Positions 21,648 to 24,086 of a stretch of DNA of 24,086 nt are shown here, in pieces. A program made the position numbers and the translations under genes. This DNA is from an uncultured Prevotellaceae bacterium (GTDB lineage Bacteria; Bacteroidota; Bacteroidia; Bacteroidales; Bacteroidaceae), in the NCBI GenBank assembly GCA_946405695.1, contig CAMJIA010000021.1, positions 1-24,086 of the forward strand, in the 5' to 3' direction. Below the pieces are notes generated by a model. It made no database searches, was not told where the DNA came from, and saw only the letters and a program-made list of their open reading frames with translations. Positions within the stretch are counted from its first letter, which is position 1. Each line of letters begins with the position of its first letter.

Positions 21648-21679
21648 CAAAATTAAACATTATTATCGACATAGCCAAA
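21648..21679 (-). promoter_or_regulatory. Promoter of the S9 peptidase gene
   Basis: On the - strand, the -7 TAATTTTG (complement of 21648-21655) and the -33 TTTG (complement of 21676-21679) are separated by exactly 20 nt. The predicted start is near 21641, 17 nt before the ATG at 21624. Confidence 0.78.
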
Positions 21680-21726
21680 AATATGACGCTAAAAGGTTTT
21701 AAAAAACAGCATTATCGAACATAAAA

Positions 21727-21752
21727 GTGGGCGCCACCTCAGTAGCGCCCAC
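21727..21752 (-). terminator. Intrinsic terminator after the surface-lipoprotein gene
   Basis: GTGGGCGCCAC (21727-21737) pairs with GTAGCGCCCAC (21742-21752) with one mismatch and a CTCA loop. On the - strand it is followed by TTTTAT. It lies about 30 nt beyond the stop of the gene at 21782 and separates it from the peptidase promoter. Confidence 0.85.
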
Positions 21753-21781
21753 ATATTATTGATTAACAGTCTAGCCGAACC

Positions 21782-23653
21782 TCACTCGCCTGAATAAGTC
21801 AGGCGGGCACCAATCTCGGCATCAACGGTAACATTTGCGGGATTCTCCCAATCGATATTACGGTCCATATCTTGCTGGATGACACCTGCAGCCTTCGAAA
21901 TCTTGAAGGTATAGTTCTCTCCACTGCGAGTAAGATTGATAGTACACTTCTCAACCGCCAGCGAGCGACGACCTGCATGGCCCTCTAGATAGTATCTCAA
22001 TGTACTATTTGTGAAGCTGGTCTTACTCTCAGAATAGTTGGGAATCTCGACACTGACCTCTGTCCATGCCTTGCTATGCGGATCTATGTTCGGATCATCC
22101 CAATTTGGTTGCTCGCCAAAGCTGGCAAAGAATGTATTGTTGCGCTCAGGAGTAAGGCTGTAAGTACCACGTAACGTACCACCATCAGAGGCCAGAGGCA
22201 AGACATAGTTGAAGTTCAGGCCACTGCCGCTGATATGAATGATACCACCACCCGCTGAACTGCCGTTGTCAACAGTCAGATTGATAGTCTGGTCTTGTTC
22301 GTTAAGGGTAATAGCCACCTCAGCCTGACTGCCGTCGCCAAACTGACCGATTAGCTTAGCCGAACCTGTATAACCACAGGGAGCATAGAGTTGGAAGGCA
22401 CCATCAAGGTCACTCACCGTACTGGGAGTAGTCATACCCTGATAACTGATGAATACGGTGCATACCTTAGAACCTGAGCCGCTGTTGATGACATGACCGT
22501 TGATGATAGCAGCACGCTGTTCCATCTTCAGTTCAACAGTCTTGGTCTCACCGCCAGTGAGGGTGATATTCTGGATTTTCTTGTCCGATGCATAGCCGTA
22601 GTATTTACCTTCAACACGGACATACAACTTAGTATTGCTGGGCACAACGGAAGTAGCAATACCTTGGGCGTTGGTCATAGCCTGACGCTCACCGTCAATG
22701 TCTACAGGAATGAAAGGAATGGGGGTACCATTGGGGTCAACAACCTTTACTTTCAGCGTGGCACGAGCCTCGGGATAATCCAGATTATGCCATGAGAAAT
22801 GGGTTACCTTGCCTTGATAGTAGTCACCAACCATCTCGACAGCGCCCTCATCTACCCATACACCTTTGGCTTCATCAAAATACCACAGGCGAGGCTCCGA
22901 GTCAGGGGTATTATTCTTAATCTTCTGAGGAATGGGGAACATCAAGGTAGCAGGCTTGCTGGCATCAAGTGTCAACTCATTGCCATCAGCGTCCTTCAGA
23001 TTGACAGCAACCATACCGCCGCTAATAAGCTGCTCAGCATTGTTCGTCGTCAGGTCGCCAGGCATAGCCTCGGCAAAAGCCGTGCTATTGTCTGGATTCA
23101 GATAGGTTGACTCAGCGGTTACCAGTCCAGTATAGGTACTGCCGTCAGCCTTTTTGAAAGAATTGGCCTCGAATTGCACCGTCATGGTAGAGCCACCGTA
23201 CTCAGGAGTCTTAACACCCAAGATCTTCTCTTCCGAAGCACTAAAGGTCTCCGTCTGCACTTTCTGCATGACAACCTTCTGCTGCAACTGCTCACCTGCG
23301 GGGAATGAGCGCACGACATCCATGTAGCCGGCCTTTTCAAACTTTACCACTACACGATTATCAACAACATTCACCTTATTAAACTGGAAAAGACCATTCA
23401 CACCTGTCGTCATCGTCTCAGTTCCTGAACTGACCTTTACGCCAGTCAGAGGTGTCATATCGCCATAACCATACGGATCCTGGCATACCACACCAGAAAG
23501 GGCAGCAAACTTCATAGTGGCAGGATCGGGAGCAGATGGAGGAGGTGTCGAACCGCCACTACCACTCGTACTGTCGTCACTACTGCTACATGCGCTCAGC
23601 ATAAATGCTGCTACGAAAAGGCTTGCAAAAAGCCAAAGATTTAGTTTCTTCAT
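21782..23653 (-). CDS. Large surface-type lipoprotein with carboxypeptidase-regulatory-like domains
   Basis: This 623-residue protein has a lipoprotein signal peptide with lipobox LSAC (Cys22). CSSSDDS and a Ser/Gly/Pro linker follow; the early acidic residues resemble the lipoprotein export signal of Bacteroidota surface proteins. A first beta-sandwich (about 50-130, LSGVVCQDPYGYGD to YMDVVRSFPAG) looks like a carboxypeptidase-regulatory/Ig-like domain. A central part (about 150-290) resembles FAM171/CILP-type repeats (TMTVQFEANSFKKADGSTYT, AEAMPGDL). Two more sandwiches follow (about 295-375, LKVKVVDPNGTPIPFIPVDI; about 380-465, GHVINSGSGSKVCTVFISYQ). The last 150 residues are beta-rich and unrecognised. 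A binding or adhesion role at the cell surface is inferred. It lies 26 bp downstream of a second lipoprotein gene. Confidence 0.8.
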   Translation of the reverse strand: MKKLNLWLFASLFVAAFMLSACSSSDDSTSGSGGSTPPPSAPDPATMKFAALSGVVCQDPYGYGDMTPLTGVKVSSGTETMTTGVNGLFQFNKVNVVDNRVVVKFEKAGYMDVVRSFPAGEQLQQKVVMQKVQTETFSASEEKILGVKTPEYGGSTMTVQFEANSFKKADGSTYTGLVTAESTYLNPDNSTAFAEAMPGDLTTNNAEQLISGGMVAVNLKDADGNELTLDASKPATLMFPIPQKIKNNTPDSEPRLWYFDEAKGVWVDEGAVEMVGDYYQGKVTHFSWHNLDYPEARATLKVKVVDPNGTPIPFIPVDIDGERQAMTNAQGIATSVVPSNTKLYVRVEGKYYGYASDKKIQNITLTGGETKTVELKMEQRAAIINGHVINSGSGSKVCTVFISYQGMTTPSTVSDLDGAFQLYAPCGYTGSAKLIGQFGDGSQAEVAITLNEQDQTINLTVDNGSSAGGGIIHISGSGLNFNYVLPLASDGGTLRGTYSLTPERNNTFFASFGEQPNWDDPNIDPHSKAWTEVSVEIPNYSESKTSFTNSTLRYYLEGHAGRRSLAVEKCTINLTRSGENYTFKISKAAGVIQQDMDRNIDWENPANVTVDAEIGARLTYSGE

Positions 23654-23679
23654 AATCGTTTATTATTTAGGTTTTTTAA

Positions 23680-24086
23680 TCAGTTATATCCCTCTACAGC
23701 TTTATTATATTTATCAAGTACAGCACCTGTCATACGCTTCAGTTCTATGACGTTCGTGCCTCCTCCATTCATGGTGAGTTTTAAAACATCGCCCTCTATC
23801 ACATAAGTACCAGAGGTCGTATACTCTCCACTACTCCATGAGAAAGTATTACCTTTTACCGTGTACGAATAGGTATGACGAGTCCACTTATGCCACTTAC
23901 CATCGTTCATTTCCTGAAGATTGCCAAAAGACACCTGTCCATTATTATCAAAGATATAAGTAACATAGTTTAGGAAATGACCATCCATAGTTTGTTCTTC
24001 ATACCACTTCGTACCAGTAAGTGTTGCCGTTGTCGGTTTATCGTCACCATCATCACTACCACATGCACTCAGCGTGAATGCTGCTA
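23680..24086 (-). CDS. Small lipocalin-like lipoprotein (N-terminus cut by window edge)
   Basis: The reading frame is open from the right edge of the window and ends at 23680, giving at least 135 residues. It starts inside the signal peptide as AAFTLSAC, so the lipobox Cys is present. GSDDGDDKP follows, a strongly acidic Bacteroidota-type surface-export signal. The mature part has LTGTKWYEEQTMDGHF, YIFDNNGQVSFGN, YSYTVKGNTFSWSSG and GTYVIEGDVLKLTM, the strand pattern of the Bacteroidota lipocalin-like domain. An in-frame ATG at 23988 would remove the lipobox and is not the start. The gene is followed 26 bp later by the large lipoprotein gene, which has a closely similar leader. Ligand and function are unknown. 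Confidence 0.75.
   Translation of the reverse strand, partial: AAFTLSACGSDDGDDKPTTATLTGTKWYEEQTMDGHFLNYVTYIFDNNGQVSFGNLQEMNDGKWHKWTRHTYSYTVKGNTFSWSSGEYTTSGTYVIEGDVLKLTMNGGGTNVIELKRMTGAVLDKYNKAVEGYN

Noticed and set aside
1..24086. Mobile elements, prophage, CRISPR array or defence island
   Set aside because: No transposase, integrase, nuclease or regularly spaced repeats were seen. The genes are largely housekeeping with normal order.

Overview
The window reads as chromosomal core DNA from a Bacteroidales bacterium, most likely Prevotella or a close relative. Three things suggest this: protein types such as meso-DAP dehydrogenase, DUF5683, the Rel and S9 peptidase forms, and Cys-Ser/Asp-rich surface lipoproteins; weak or A-rich ribosome-binding regions; and repeated promoters of the Bacteroidota type (TTTG, about 20 nt, TAnnTTTG). 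The species assignment is an inference. I see no rRNA, tRNA, insertion sequence, prophage or CRISPR array, and no gap between genes exceeds 300 bases.

Region 1 (1-7536, + strand). The 3' end of ddh is followed by a promoter and a run of same-strand genes: parA, parB, a DUF5683 membrane protein, an MltD-like lytic transglycosylase with a repetitive polybasic tail, a long bifunctional-type Rel/SpoT protein and a secreted pectinesterase. The first five join chromosome segregation, cell-wall turnover and the stringent response. The pectinesterase may simply ride at the end.

Region 2 (7563-11375, - strand). trpS, with a clear promoter, is followed by a CsgG-family secretion-channel gene, three small lipoprotein genes joined by 4-bp stop/start overlaps (unknown/PEGA-like, DUF4810, DUF799) and a MerR-family regulator. 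No curlin subunit or CsgE/F partner is visible. This compact envelope module is the best candidate here for a poorly described system.

Region 3 (11376-13684). A 250-bp divergent control region carries a perfect 16-bp inverted repeat and a 21-bp-spaced direct repeat. It drives a small membrane-anchored helix-turn-helix protein, then an NfeD/SPFH pair, and closes with a bidirectional terminator.

Region 4 (13685-18262, - strand). This holds a soluble response-regulator/histidine-kinase hybrid, glmS and uxaC. A palindrome lies inside the kinase promoter, and the uxaC terminator abuts the glmS promoter.

Region 5 (18263-24086). Type I asparaginase (+) has a promoter so close to its ATG that the mRNA may be leaderless. 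It converges on a DPP-IV-like S9 peptidase (-), with a hairpin spanning both stop codons. Upstream of the peptidase are two probable surface lipoproteins (-), the last cut by the window edge.

Uronate metabolism (pectinesterase, UxaC), amino-acid scavenging (asparaginase, DPP) and surface lipoproteins fit a gut or rumen polysaccharide- and peptide-using anaerobe.
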